Assembly: GCF_900106595.1 (NCBI RefSeq)
Contig: NZ_FNNC01000001.1
Span: 985,953 to 1,049,952, forward strand
Direction: 5' to 3'
Source of the DNA: Marinococcus luteus
GTDB lineage: Bacteria; Bacillota; Bacilli; Bacillales; Marinococcaceae
DNA: 64,000 bases
The position numbers and the translations under genes are program-made. This document shows positions 31,948 through 40,556 of the stretch, one piece after another. Every line of letters begins with the position of its first letter. The first letter of the stretch is position 1. A model generated the notes under the pieces. It was not told where the DNA came from. It worked only from the letters and a program-made list of their open reading frames with translations, and did not search any database.

Positions 31948-32690
31948 GACGTGATTTCTCCTTTAGTCACTTCGATATACAAATCATCAAGGTTCGCTCC
32001 AGGCATTCCCGCCTGCTCCTGGATTTCCTTCATGGTTCCTTTCAAAGCGACACGCCCTTCATGCAGCAGCACAAAGCGGTCACAATAGCGTTCTGCGGTA
32101 GCCAGAATATGTGTGGACATTAAAATTCCCGCTCCGTTTTCTTTCATTTCCACCATCATATCGAGCAGTGATTTAATGGCTACCGGGTCAAGCCCGACAA
32201 ACGGTTCATCGACGACGTACAGCTTCGGCTCTACCAAAAAGGCGCACATGATCATCACCTTCTGTCTCATTCCTTTAGAAAAATGATTGGGAAACCAGTT
32301 TTTCCGCCGACTCATCTGATAGGTTTCCATCAGCTTTTCACTTCGGTCTTCCCAGACGCCTTCGGGTACCCCGTAGGCCATTGCTGTCAGGCGCAGATGC
32401 TCCCAGAGCGTCATTTCTTCGTATAATATAGGTGATTCAGGAATGTATGCCAGCTGTTTCCGGTAAGCTTCTGCATCCTCATGAATGGTTTTATCATTAA
32501 TATAAATTTCGCCCTTTACCGGCTCCATTAGTCCGAGCACATGCTTGATCGTCGTGCTTTTCCCGGCGCCATTCAATCCGATTAAGCCGACAATTTCCCC
32601 GGGGCCCACGTCAAATTTTAGGTCATGGAGCACCGGCTTATGGATATTGTACCCGCCGGTAATATGATCGATAGTAAGTAATGCTGTCAT
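31944..32690 (-). CDS. ecsA: ABC transporter ATP-binding protein EcsA
   Basis: The 248-residue nucleotide-binding subunit of the Ecs exporter. Walker A is GLNGAGKSTTIKH and Walker B YVVDEPFVGLDP. The signature loop is unusual (NHFSKGMRQKVMIM, with FSKGM in place of LSGGQ), as in other Ecs/BcrA-type ATPases. The switch histidine is in STHILA. The gene is divergent from hit, as in B. subtilis. Confidence 0.95.
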   Translation of the reverse strand: MTALLTIDHITGGYNIHKPVLHDLKFDVGPGEIVGLIGLNGAGKSTTIKHVLGLMEPVKGEIYINDKTIHEDAEAYRKQLAYIPESPILYEEMTLWEHLRLTAMAYGVPEGVWEDRSEKLMETYQMSRRKNWFPNHFSKGMRQKVMIMCAFLVEPKLYVVDEPFVGLDPVAIKSLLDMMVEMKENGAGILMSTHILATAERYCDRFVLLHEGRVALKGTMKEIQEQAGMPGANLDDLYIEVTKGEITS

Positions 32691-32796
32691 ACAAACGCTC
32701 CTTCAGCTAAGTAAAATACAGTCTTTTTATATTCTACACAGTTTCACCGTATTTTGTATATTTTTGCACGGAATTCATTTCTTCTTACATTTCCAT

Positions 32797-32824
32797 TTAA
32801 CTCTAAACTGTAACTACGTATAAT
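32797..32824 (+). promoter_or_regulatory. Probable promoter of hit
   Basis: TTAACT (32797-32802), a 16-base spacer and a perfect TATAAT (32819-32824) lie 42 bases before the hit start. Confidence 0.5.
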
Positions 32825-32866
32825 AGGATAGTAGATATACTCACGTTTAGAAAGGAGATCAACACT

Positions 32867-33295
32867 ATGGCACACAATGATGACTGCATTTTCTGCAAGA
32901 TAGCAGCTGGGGAAATTCCTGCTTCTGTCGTCTATGAGGATGACGACCTTCTGGCATTTATGGATCTGGGACAGACCACGAAGGGCCATACCCTCTTAAT
33001 CCCAAAGGACCATCAGGAAAACATTTACGAACTCCGTCCCGAAACTGCAGCGGCTCTTTTTAAAAAAGCCCCCGAGATTGCGAACGCTATAAAAGAAGCC
33101 TTTCAACCAGCCGGTATGAACCTTCTAAACAACAATAACAGCGTGGCCTCGCAATCCGTTTTTCATTATCATCTTCATTTCATTCCACGTTATACCGAAA
33201 ACGATGGGTTCTCTTTTACATTTACCGATAACAACGAACAGTACACAAGCGCTGATTTAGCCGATATGGCTAAAGGGATTGCCGATCATTTATAG
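32867..33295 (+). CDS. hit: HIT-family nucleotide hydrolase (Hit/HinT-like)
   Basis: A 142-residue histidine-triad protein that hydrolyses nucleotide phosphoramidates or related adenylates. It begins CIFCKIAAGEIPASVVYEDD. The zinc-type cysteines C7 and C10 are present, and the catalytic triad HYHLHFI places histidines at residues 100, 102 and 104. The AAAGGAG ribosome-binding site is strong. It is divergent from ecsA and followed by serC. Confidence 0.95.
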   Translation: MAHNDDCIFCKIAAGEIPASVVYEDDDLLAFMDLGQTTKGHTLLIPKDHQENIYELRPETAAALFKKAPEIANAIKEAFQPAGMNLLNNNNSVASQSVFHYHLHFIPRYTENDGFSFTFTDNNEQYTSADLADMAKGIADHL

Positions 33296-33329
33296 AAAAA
33301 TAAATATGGATGGCTAAAGGAGAGATCAT

Positions 33330-34415
33330 ATGTCACGCGCATATAATTTTAACGCAGGTCCGGCTGCTCTGCCGGACGAAGTTCTGGAAAAAGCCCAGAA
33401 GGAAATGCTTGATTTCAACCATACGGGCATGAGCGTCATGGAGCTCAGCCACCGGAGTACTGATTACGAGCAAGTGCATAACCAGGCCCAGGAAAGGCTC
33501 CGGACTCTGCTCGATATTCCGGAGGATTATGAAGTACTGCTTCTGCAGGGAGGAGCGAGTCTGCAGTTTTCAATGCTTCCGATGAACGTGCTCCAATCCG
33601 GAGAAACGGCTAACTATATTTTAACAGGCTCCTGGTCGGAAAAAGCGTTAAAAGAAGCGCAGATGATCGGCCAGACCCGGGTAGGGGCTTCGGCAAAAGA
33701 TCAAAATTTCACCCATATTCCCGATGTTGACGCCCTTCAGCTCGACAGCCGGGACAAATACGTACACATTACCACAAATAATACTATTTTTGGCACGCAG
33801 TGGCAGGAGCTCGATTATAACTGGCTTTCCCCGGTAGTCGCCGATATGTCGAGCGACATTTTAAGCCGTCCGGTTCCGGTCTCATCGTTTGGAGCGATTT
33901 ACGCGGGGGCCCAAAAAAATCTTGGTCCGTCCGGCGTCACTGTCGTTATCGTCAAAAAAGAATGGGTCAGCCAGGCTCCCGGGCACACCCCGACCATGCT
34001 CCGCTATGACACCCATGCGGAAAAAAACTCGCTTTTCCATACCCCTCCGACATTTGCTGTTTACCTTCTGAATGAAGTACTCGGCTGGGTGGAAGAACGC
34101 GGAGGCGTCCTTGGCATGCAGCAGCGCAATAAGGAAAAAGCAGCTATGCTGTATGACACTATTGACGGCAGCGGCGGGTTTTACCGGGGTCATGCTGAAA
34201 CAGACAGCCGATCCTCCATGAACGTCACTTTTAATCTTCCTACTGAAGAATTGAATAAACAATTTTTAGCCGAAGCCAAGCAGGCGGGCTTTGTCGGATT
34301 AAACGGCCACCGTTCTGTCGGCGGATGCCGCGCTTCCATTTATAATGCTGTTTCCAAAGAGAGCTGCCAGGCTCTTCAGGACTTTATGCTTACCTTTCAA
34401 AAAAATCATCAGTAG
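33330..34415 (+). CDS. serC: Phosphoserine aminotransferase
   Basis: A PLP enzyme making phosphoserine (and a vitamin B6 precursor step in some bacteria). The 361 residues begin YNFNAGPAALPDEVLEKAQ, with the PLP lysine in AGAQKNLGPSGVTVVIV and the C-terminal LNGHRSVGGCRASIYNA, all typical of SerC. It follows hit by 34 bases and ends in an intrinsic terminator. Confidence 0.97.
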   Translation: MSRAYNFNAGPAALPDEVLEKAQKEMLDFNHTGMSVMELSHRSTDYEQVHNQAQERLRTLLDIPEDYEVLLLQGGASLQFSMLPMNVLQSGETANYILTGSWSEKALKEAQMIGQTRVGASAKDQNFTHIPDVDALQLDSRDKYVHITTNNTIFGTQWQELDYNWLSPVVADMSSDILSRPVPVSSFGAIYAGAQKNLGPSGVTVVIVKKEWVSQAPGHTPTMLRYDTHAEKNSLFHTPPTFAVYLLNEVLGWVEERGGVLGMQQRNKEKAAMLYDTIDGSGGFYRGHAETDSRSSMNVTFNLPTEELNKQFLAEAKQAGFVGLNGHRSVGGCRASIYNAVSKESCQALQDFMLTFQKNHQ

Positions 34416-34421
34416 GTTTTT

Positions 34422-34451
34422 AATCAGCGGAATTATCCGCTGATTATTTTT
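34422..34451 (+). terminator. Terminator after serC
   Basis: A 9-bp perfect stem, AATCAGCGG with CCGCTGATT, closes on a 6-base loop and is followed by ATTTTTAT. Confidence 0.8.
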
Positions 34452-34591
34452 ATAAAATAAAAATTTATAGGACTCTCTTCGTTCGAGGTACCCGAAATGG
34501 TTTGAAATTCTTTATTTTTTCCCCGAATTCGCCTATACTACTATTAAAGAATAATATATTAAAAATGTATTTCAAGGAAGGAATGAGGCGG

Positions 34592-34951
34592 ATGGATTTG
34601 AAATCTCTTTTTGCCGGTATATTCACAGGGTCGTTAGCTAGCAGTTTAATTATACTTTTTACTACACCTGCTTCCGGTCCTGCCGTACGCCATTCCATTA
34701 AGCACTCGGAATGGAATCGCCCCGGCTTGAAATCCTCAACAAATAAATCAGCCATGGAAGACTGGCAGTATGCTGCTACAGAAGGTTTCCAGGCATTCGA
34801 TGTGCTGACCAAAGAAATGAAAAAAACCTACAAGCGGTACAAGCAGGAAGTTGAACCCGAGGTTGCCTCCATTCAGGAACAGGTAAAAGAAATTTCTGAT
34901 TCCATTTCTCAATTAAATAAGCAGATCAAAAAAGAAACCAGACGTTCCTAG
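34592..34951 (+). CDS. YtxH-like (YhaH-type) membrane-anchored protein
   Basis: About 119 residues starting MDLKSLFAGIFTGSLASSLIILFTTPASG: a glycine-rich hydrophobic N-terminus followed by a P-x-S-G turn, as in YtxH-domain proteins. A long charged helical tail follows. The tail (about residues 65-115, LTKEMKKTYKRYKQEVEPEVASIQEQ) looks like a coiled coil. It lies directly upstream of scoC, the position of yhaH in B. subtilis. Alternative ATG starts at 34565 and 34583 cannot be excluded. Function unknown. Confidence 0.7.
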   Translation: MDLKSLFAGIFTGSLASSLIILFTTPASGPAVRHSIKHSEWNRPGLKSSTNKSAMEDWQYAATEGFQAFDVLTKEMKKTYKRYKQEVEPEVASIQEQVKEISDSISQLNKQIKKETRRS

Positions 34952-34990
34952 TCACTGACGACCCAGCTTATAAGAGAGGGGGTTCTTTAA

Positions 34991-35554
34991 TTGGACTCTT
35001 CATTTGATGCCAAGCAGTCGATACTATTCAGCCTCCGTGCTGCACAGCTGTCTAAAGCATTATGGAAATCAGTGGAAAAAGATTGGCAGGAATGGGTTAA
35101 GCCTTATAATTTAAATATTAATGAATTTCAAATTCTCTGGGTCGCGCACCAATTAGAGGGCGCTTCTGTTTCCGGGATTGCGAAGTTCGGGGTTATGCAT
35201 GTCTCAACAGCATTTAATTTTTCGAAAAAGCTGGAAGACCGCAGCCTGCTAAAATTTTCAAAGAAAACGAATGATAAGCGCAATACGTATATCGAGCTGA
35301 CAGAAGACGGCGAAAACCTGCTTCTCTCCATCCTCGAGTCTTACGAAAAGGAAACGTTTCAAGTTTCTGAAGGAGCCCTTCCCATCAAAGAGCTGTATGG
35401 AAAGTTTCCCGAGTTTTCTGAACTTATGACTATCGTACGCTACATTTACGGAGAAGAATTTATGCATTTGTTTGAAGAGTCCCTCCAGTCTTTTGAAAAT
35501 GACTTTATGGATAAAGACGGAACCCTGCTTCCAGCGGACAGATCTGCCAAATAA
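34991..35554 (+). CDS. scoC: MarR-family transition-state regulator ScoC (Hpr)
   Basis: A 187-residue winged-helix regulator that in B. subtilis represses extracellular protease and sporulation genes in exponential growth. The DNA-binding domain spans roughly residues 42-110 ([46 protein letters not shown]), followed by the long Hpr-specific C-terminal helical region. The start is TTG with GAGGGGG 9 bases upstream. It sits between a YhaH-type gene and prsA as in B. subtilis, linking it to secreted-enzyme control. Confidence 0.92.
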   Translation: MDSSFDAKQSILFSLRAAQLSKALWKSVEKDWQEWVKPYNLNINEFQILWVAHQLEGASVSGIAKFGVMHVSTAFNFSKKLEDRSLLKFSKKTNDKRNTYIELTEDGENLLLSILESYEKETFQVSEGALPIKELYGKFPEFSELMTIVRYIYGEEFMHLFEESLQSFENDFMDKDGTLLPADRSAK

Positions 35555-35621
35555 ACCTTTTATAGTCCACCTGCTCTGCTCAGGATTCCTGCATCAGCGT
35601 ATTGGCTTCTTTTCTCTCCTG

Positions 35622-35662
35622 TAGAACGAATTGTTAGAAATTTCGTTCTATATATTTTTTTT
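35622..35662 (+). terminator. Terminator after scoC
   Basis: A 9-bp perfect stem, TAGAACGAA with TTCGTTCTA (35622-35630 with 35642-35650), is followed within a few bases by eight consecutive T residues. Confidence 0.65.
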
Positions 35663-35738
35663 ATAACCCTATTGATTTTTTCTTCTGTTGGTATTACATT
35701 ATTCAAAGTTGGGGTTTGGAGAGAGAGGAGGCCGTCGC

Positions 35739-36287
35739 ATGAATTGCTGGAAATCAGTAAATCTACGAAAAGAAAACAACACAACAAAAATGACAATCAT
35801 GTCGGTAGGATTTTCCTTTTTAACTTTTATGTTTACTTTTTTAATCTTTAGTTCACTTCAGCCGGAAACACAGCTGAAAGGTATCGGCCTGGAAGTTCTT
35901 CTTTTAATAATGCTTATGATCTACCCTCTGCATTCTATTTTGCACGCCGTACCACTTTGGATGATTGGTATCGCCACAACCTGGAAATTTGACAGAGACC
36001 GCAGGAAACAGCTTCCTGTGATTAAATACAGCTTCAGTAAACCAGTATCGAGAAATATGTACGTTACCGCTATGCTCAACCCGTTTATAATTCTTGGGAC
36101 CGCAAGTATTGCAGGTGCCGTACTCATGCCCGGCTATATGCATTACTTTCTTATTATTTTTTCATTAAACAGCGGCATGGCTCTTCATGATTTTGCTTTT
36201 ATCCGCCAGCTGGTAAGAGCTCCAAAACACTGTACAGTGGAACGAAAGCTTGACGGCATGGATATTGTATTGAAGCAGCCTTCTTAA
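35739..36287 (+). CDS. DUF3267-type membrane protein
   Basis: About 182 residues with four hydrophobic segments (near residues 20-40, 47-70, 110-130 and 132-152). It has a short histidine-containing motif in YPLHSILHAVPLW and MALHDFAFIRQLVRAP. The pattern of H and D/E residues in membrane helices resembles the DUF3267 putative zincin-like family. The start at 35739 has GAGAGGAGG 8 bases upstream. It stands between scoC and prsA, where B. subtilis carries comparable small membrane genes. Confidence 0.65.
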   Translation: MNCWKSVNLRKENNTTKMTIMSVGFSFLTFMFTFLIFSSLQPETQLKGIGLEVLLLIMLMIYPLHSILHAVPLWMIGIATTWKFDRDRRKQLPVIKYSFSKPVSRNMYVTAMLNPFIILGTASIAGAVLMPGYMHYFLIIFSLNSGMALHDFAFIRQLVRAPKHCTVERKLDGMDIVLKQPS

Positions 36288-36290
36288 GTA

Positions 36291-36328
36291 AAAAAGAACC
36301 CGGAGCCATTTGGCCCCGGGTTCTTTTT
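36291..36328. terminator. Strong bidirectional terminator
   Basis: A stem of about 17 bp, AAAAAGAACCCGGAGCC with GGCCCCGGGTTCTTTTT (one mismatch), lies between convergent genes. Confidence 0.85.
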
Positions 36329-36897
36329 TATCTGCCTACGACAAAGACAATATTGTCTTCCTCCAGGTTGACTCTCTCTGCCCGCACAGTATACTCTTCA
36401 TCTTCACTCCACTGATCAAGGCGTATTCTGATCGTTTCTTCTTCCGGATTAATCTGGACAAACTCCGGAAATTCCGACTGATTCTGCACGACCGTTAACA
36501 CTTCCGGCCCCGGCAGCGGAAGCCCCGCAATGGAGAAATCATCCTTCTGCAGTTCGACATTTCCGTTATCTAAAGCCTCCGGCACAAAACTCAGCTCAAT
36601 ATCAATTTCACGACCGAGAAGCTCAAGCGCAGAAATAATTTTAAACTGGCCGTCTTCCACCACTAAGTCGGCTCTTTCGTTTTCCATTTCTGCTTCTAAA
36701 ATATTATTTACCTGAGCAGAATTTGTCTCCCCGGTAAAATACGGTTGAAACTCTTCCTCTTCAGAGGTCTGCGGTTCTGTTTCGGTGGATCCGCCCTCCT
36801 GGTCCAGAGAAGCCCACCAGAAGACTACAGCACCGATGATAATAACGTTGATGACTAATAGCAGAATGAATAAAATTTTCCATATGTTCCGCGTCAA
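36328..36897 (-). CDS. YpmS-like (DUF2140) membrane-anchored protein
   Basis: 189 residues: one N-terminal membrane helix (IWKILFILLLVINVIIIGAVVFWW), a short acidic linker and an extracytoplasmic domain with the family-like pattern FTGETNSAQVNNILEAEM and YTVRAERVNLEEDNIVFVVGR. Function is unknown; family members are envelope proteins of Bacilli. The domain is strongly acidic. It is convergent with the DUF3267-type gene and shares its terminator. Confidence 0.7.
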   Translation of the reverse strand: MTRNIWKILFILLLVINVIIIGAVVFWWASLDQEGGSTETEPQTSEEEEFQPYFTGETNSAQVNNILEAEMENERADLVVEDGQFKIISALELLGREIDIELSFVPEALDNGNVELQKDDFSIAGLPLPGPEVLTVVQNQSEFPEFVQINPEEETIRIRLDQWSEDEEYTVRAERVNLEEDNIVFVVGR

Positions 36898-37059
36898 GCA
36901 GATCCACTCCTTTTTTCTTGTAACAACTGCTTTTTCACTATATCATGTTCGGCAAAAACGTTATAGATATAATATCTTTTTTCTTTGCTCCTCCGGGTTC
37001 TGCCTATCTTTTTGCTTTATGATTTGTTATGGTAGTATCGTTAGGAATGGGGGAATTTT

Positions 37060-37245
37060 ATGTTTATTCTTTTCTTTATTGTATTCGCTGTTGCTTACCT
37101 GTTCATCATGAACTCCATGACCAATAAGTTTGTAACCCAGCGGGAAGTCCCGGACGAAAAACAGCCGAAGGTCTTTAACACTATCAACATACTTGTGACT
37201 ATCCTGTTGATTTCATCGTATGTTGAACTTCTTTTGGCAGCCTGA
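37060..37245 (+). CDS. Small two-helix membrane protein, unknown
   Basis: 61 residues: a first membrane helix at residues 2-18, a short cytoplasmic-type loop (TNKFVTQREVPDEKQPKV) and a second helix at about 43-58. I do not recognise the family. A strong intrinsic terminator follows 15 bases after the stop and the gene precedes prsA. These features support a real gene. Confidence 0.6.
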   Translation: MFILFFIVFAVAYLFIMNSMTNKFVTQREVPDEKQPKVFNTINILVTILLISSYVELLLAA

Positions 37246-37259
37246 AGCTGAGAATTTCG

Positions 37260-37289
37260 ATCCTATTGTATTTTACAATAGGATTTTTT
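37260..37289 (+). terminator. Intrinsic terminator
   Basis: A 10-bp perfect stem, TCCTATTGTA with TACAATAGGA (37261-37270 with 37274-37283), has a 3-base loop and six T residues, behind the small membrane protein gene. Confidence 0.88.
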
Positions 37290-37334
37290 ACATGAGATTT
37301 TTTACATTAATCGACATTTTTAAACTTTTTAATA

Positions 37335-37343
37335 TGGTATAAT
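37335..37343 (+). promoter_or_regulatory. Extended -10 promoter of prsA
   Basis: TGGTATAAT (an extended -10, TG-n-TATAAT) lies 38 bases ahead of the prsA start. A -35-like TCGACA is 21 bases upstream of the -10 hexamer, too far to be standard. Confidence 0.55.
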
Positions 37344-37380
37344 ATCAGGGTGCCATGAACATACATAGGGAGCTGGAGAA

Positions 37381-38304
37381 ATGAAAAAATATATTTTTAC
37401 AATCGCAGGGATCAGCGGAGCTCTTCTGCTTGCATCCTGCAGCAATGAAGGCAGCGCAGCAGGAGACGACGCGATTGTTGAAGTGAACGGCGAAAGTATA
37501 TCTGAGCAGGATTTGATGGATGATTTAAAGGACAACTACGGAGAAAGTGCCTTAAACAATCTTGTGCAGCAAAAAGTATTAAATGATAAAGCCGAGGATC
37601 TCGATATTTCAGATAAACAGGTGACTCAGGAATTCAAGTCTATGAAAGAGCAGTACGGGATAGACGATAACGACCAGTTCCTTCAAACTATACAGGAACA
37701 TATGGGCGTTCAGGTGGAGAGCGTTAAAGCTTTCAAGGAGCAGTATGTAAAGCCTCAGCTCGTGGTTGATGAACTCGGCTCCCAGGATGTGGACGTAACC
37801 GAAGAAGAAATGAAAAATTACTACGAAAAAAATAAAGACGATCTTATGCAGGTCGAAGCAAGCCATATTCTTGTTGAAAGTGAAGAAGAGGCAGACGAAA
37901 TAATCAAAGAACTCGAAGGCGGCGCAGAATTTGCTGAGATTGCAAAAGAAAAGTCTATCGATACTGCTTCTGGTGAAAGCGACGGAGAGCTTGGTTATTT
38001 TGGTAAAGGTGAAATGACGGAGGCTTTCGAGGAAGCTGCCTTTAACATGGATACGGACTCCATCTCCGAAGAGCCTGTCGAAACCGAGCACGGCTTCCAC
38101 ATTATTAATGTCACCGGCAAAAAAGAAAGCTATAAGGAATTAAAAGACGAGATCAAACAGGCTCTTGAAGCTGAAGAGCAGCAGGACGGACAACAGGTGC
38201 TGAATGAACTTATGCAGAACGCTGACATCAACGTCGAAAACGAAGACTACGAGGACTGGGTCCAGACATACACTGAAGCCAGTGAAGAAAGTTCAGGCAG
38301 CTGA
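37381..38304 (+). CDS. prsA: Foldase lipoprotein PrsA (parvulin peptidyl-prolyl isomerase)
   Basis: A 307-residue lipoprotein that folds secreted proteins on the outer face of the membrane. The signal peptide ends in the lipobox LLAS-C20. A helical N-domain follows, then a parvulin-type PPIase (about residues 138-232) with QVEASHILVESEEEAD, GELGYFGKGEMTEAFEEAAF and VETEHGFHIINVTG. A very acidic C-terminal tail ends the protein. It has its own extended -10 promoter and a shared downstream terminator. It is convergent with a CssRS-like sensor pair. Confidence 0.96.
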   Translation: MKKYIFTIAGISGALLLASCSNEGSAAGDDAIVEVNGESISEQDLMDDLKDNYGESALNNLVQQKVLNDKAEDLDISDKQVTQEFKSMKEQYGIDDNDQFLQTIQEHMGVQVESVKAFKEQYVKPQLVVDELGSQDVDVTEEEMKNYYEKNKDDLMQVEASHILVESEEEADEIIKELEGGAEFAEIAKEKSIDTASGESDGELGYFGKGEMTEAFEEAAFNMDTDSISEEPVETEHGFHIINVTGKKESYKELKDEIKQALEAEEQQDGQQVLNELMQNADINVENEDYEDWVQTYTEASEESSGS

Positions 38305-38316
38305 CATTTTTGTATA

Positions 38317-38348
38317 AAAAAACCGGGGCGGTTACGCCTCGGTTTTTT
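38317..38348. terminator. Bidirectional terminator between prsA and the sensor kinase gene
   Basis: A 14-bp stem with one G-U or mismatch position, AAAAAACCGGGGCG with CGCCTCGGTTTTTT, closes on a GTTA loop. Confidence 0.85.
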
Positions 38349-39711
38349 GCGTTTCTATTTCATTTTCTGCCGGGAGTATAATCGTAAATCGAACTCCTGT
38401 ATCCGTGTTGGCCGCTTCTTTTGACGCTTCGTGCAGTTCAGCAATTTGGCTTACAATCGCAAGACCAAGCCCGAATTGCCCCTTATTTCCTTTTCTGAAC
38501 GGCGTAAAAATATATTCAAGCTCTTCTTCATTAATGTTTTCTCCGTTATTTTCAACAGTAATTTCCACCCGGCCGTCCGGATACTTTTCTGCTTTAATCC
38601 AAATACTGTCTTCTGCGTAGCGCAAGGCATTTTCCACTAAATTTTCAAGCAGCACCCGCATATGCTCAGCGTCCGCATACATACGTACGCTTGCCCCTTC
38701 AATGTAAAAACGGATATCGCTGCGCTGCAGACGGAAACGTTCTTCAATCGCATAAGCGAGTTTGCCGAATATGATTTCTTCATATTCAATCGCCTCTGTT
38801 TTCAGCGAATCAAGTTTCGTGTAATACAGCATATCCCTGACCCTTTTATCCATACGGTTCGCTTCATCAATAATGACATCCATTGTTTTTTCCATATCCT
38901 TTTTAGGCAGAATGCCATCTTTGACGGATTGAGCATAGGATTTAACCACCATAATGGGTGTTTTAAGCTCGTGGGAGGCGTGCTGGATAAATGTTTTTTG
39001 TGAATTATCATAACGGATTAAATTTTGGCGCATCCGTTCAAACTGCTCCGACAGCTTCTGAAAGTCCTGGTCCCCTTTCCAATTAAAAGGCTCCCGCCAA
39101 TTCCTTTCTGCAATCTGCTCAAAGCGGTTGCCGAGTACCCGCAGCGGCTGCCGCAAGTAGCGTTTAAGCCAGATTGCCGGCAGCAGGCTTACAACGCTTG
39201 TAATGAGCAGTATGTACACAAGGCGGGTCCATAAACGGTTCACCATTGTGTCTCTATACGTATCCCACATGTAGGAAATCTGGAACGCTTCTTCTCCGTC
39301 CGACTCTACTTTTGTGATCACATAAAACAGCGTAGCATCATTAAAAGTAAGCTCATACCTCTCCCGTTCCGCATTTTGATTGCCGGCATTTTCAAGCATT
39401 TCTTTTTCCACCTCGGCCGGGGGGCGCGGTTCCCCGCTGACCGTTTCGTTTTCTGTGACAAAAACGTGCCCCACTGAACGCTCTGCTTCCCGTCTTTCAA
39501 TGAAATCCAGATCGTCTGACTCCGGGGGTGTGAAATAATCACTCAGCGGATTAACGAGCTGCGCCTGTTCTTCTTCGATAATCCGGTAGGTTTCTTCCGT
39601 CAGCGTTCCCCGGATAGAAATAGGATATACGATAATGACTGTCAGACCGACCAGAACAATAATGGCAATAAAAGAGAGCCAAATGCGCTGAGTTAAATTC
39701 ACTTTCATCAT
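38332..39711 (-). CDS. cssS: Sensor histidine kinase, CssS-like
   Basis: 459 residues: two membrane helices (about 10-30 and 163-184) bracketing an acidic extracytoplasmic sensor of about 130 residues, then HAMP, dimerisation and ATPase domains. H box FIQHASHELKTPIMVVKSYAQ, N box LLENLVENALRYAED and G box KGQFGLGLAIVSQI are intact. The segment ISYMWDTYRDTM...PAIWLKRYLRQPL resembles B. subtilis CssS, which senses misfolded exported proteins. The gene overlaps its regulator by 4 bases and faces prsA. CssS identity is inferred. Confidence 0.85.
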   Translation of the reverse strand: MMKVNLTQRIWLSFIAIIVLVGLTVIIVYPISIRGTLTEETYRIIEEEQAQLVNPLSDYFTPPESDDLDFIERREAERSVGHVFVTENETVSGEPRPPAEVEKEMLENAGNQNAERERYELTFNDATLFYVITKVESDGEEAFQISYMWDTYRDTMVNRLWTRLVYILLITSVVSLLPAIWLKRYLRQPLRVLGNRFEQIAERNWREPFNWKGDQDFQKLSEQFERMRQNLIRYDNSQKTFIQHASHELKTPIMVVKSYAQSVKDGILPKKDMEKTMDVIIDEANRMDKRVRDMLYYTKLDSLKTEAIEYEEIIFGKLAYAIEERFRLQRSDIRFYIEGASVRMYADAEHMRVLLENLVENALRYAEDSIWIKAEKYPDGRVEITVENNGENINEEELEYIFTPFRKGNKGQFGLGLAIVSQIAELHEASKEAANTDTGVRFTIILPAENEIETQKTEA

Positions 39712-40397
39712 GACGGCAGAACACGATATCCGTATCCATACAGAGTCTCCAGATGAATTCTGGGCATTTTCTTCCGGACTCTCCGCACAACGTCATCTAC
39801 AGCCCGCTCGGAGCCGAAATAGTTTTCTCCCCACACATGCTCAATGATATCTTCTCTCGACAAGGCTTTGCCTACCTCTTCGGTCAAAAGCAGGATCAAG
39901 TCCATCTCTTTTGTAGTCAGCTCGATATGGTCCTCATTATTTTCAGCATCCGTCACTGTGCGTGCTTCCGGATCGATATAATAATTGTTTACTTCTGTTT
40001 TTTTTGTTTCGGTCTGCGCTTCACCATACACCCGGGAAAGAAGCTTTTTGGCTCGGATGATCAATTCCTGTGGGAGAAATGGTTTCGCCAAGTAGTCATC
40101 GCTTCCCATTTCAAGACCGAGCACCCGGTCAAGATCCTGATCTCTCGCGGAAATAAAAATCACCGGTACTTCTCCTTTTTTTGAAGAACGAATTTCCTTT
40201 AATATCTGGTAACCGTCCGTCCCCGGCAGCATAATATCGAGCACCCACAGGTGCGGCGGCTCTTCTTTGGCCTCCAGCGCGTCCGTACCGTTATCAAAGA
40301 CGGTCACTTCCCACCCTTCCTTCTCCATGTAAGGCTTCAATACTCCAGAAAGATTTTCTTCATCTTCCACTAAATAAATTGTATATGCAGTCGTCAT
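39708..40397 (-). CDS. cssR: OmpR-family response regulator, CssR-like
   Basis: 229 residues: a receiver domain with phosphorylation site at about D54 (LWVLDIMLPGTDGYQ), the acidic pair EDEE at the start and K in DDYLAKPF, then a winged-helix DNA-binding domain (ELTTKEMDLILLLTEEVGKALSRED, GSERAVDDVVRRVRKKM). It is first in an overlapping pair with the kinase gene. If the CssRS assignment is right, the targets would be HtrA-type proteases; none is in this window. Confidence 0.88.
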   Translation of the reverse strand: MTTAYTIYLVEDEENLSGVLKPYMEKEGWEVTVFDNGTDALEAKEEPPHLWVLDIMLPGTDGYQILKEIRSSKKGEVPVIFISARDQDLDRVLGLEMGSDDYLAKPFLPQELIIRAKKLLSRVYGEAQTETKKTEVNNYYIDPEARTVTDAENNEDHIELTTKEMDLILLLTEEVGKALSREDIIEHVWGENYFGSERAVDDVVRRVRKKMPRIHLETLYGYGYRVLPS

Positions 40398-40512
40398 TTA
40401 TCTCGTTCCTTCCTCTGAAGATACGTATTCATCTGCTATTATCGTAGCAGTATTATTACTCAGTTTCCACTTTCCTCTGTGTTAGACGGTATTTATACAT
40501 CAATGTTTCTAT

Positions 40513-40551
40513 AAAGAAAGCCGCACTGCTTACCTGCAGGCGGCTTTCTTT
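40513..40551 (-). terminator. Terminator after yidC
   Basis: A 12-bp perfect stem, AAAGAAAGCCGC with GCGGCTTTCTTT (40513-40524 with 40540-40551), lies directly behind the yidC stop. Confidence 0.75.
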
Positions 40552-40556
40552 CATAG

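Noticed and set aside
35622..35650. Inverted repeat after scoC as a possible regulator operator
   Set aside because: Its position just behind scoC and the following T8 tract make an intrinsic terminator the simpler reading.
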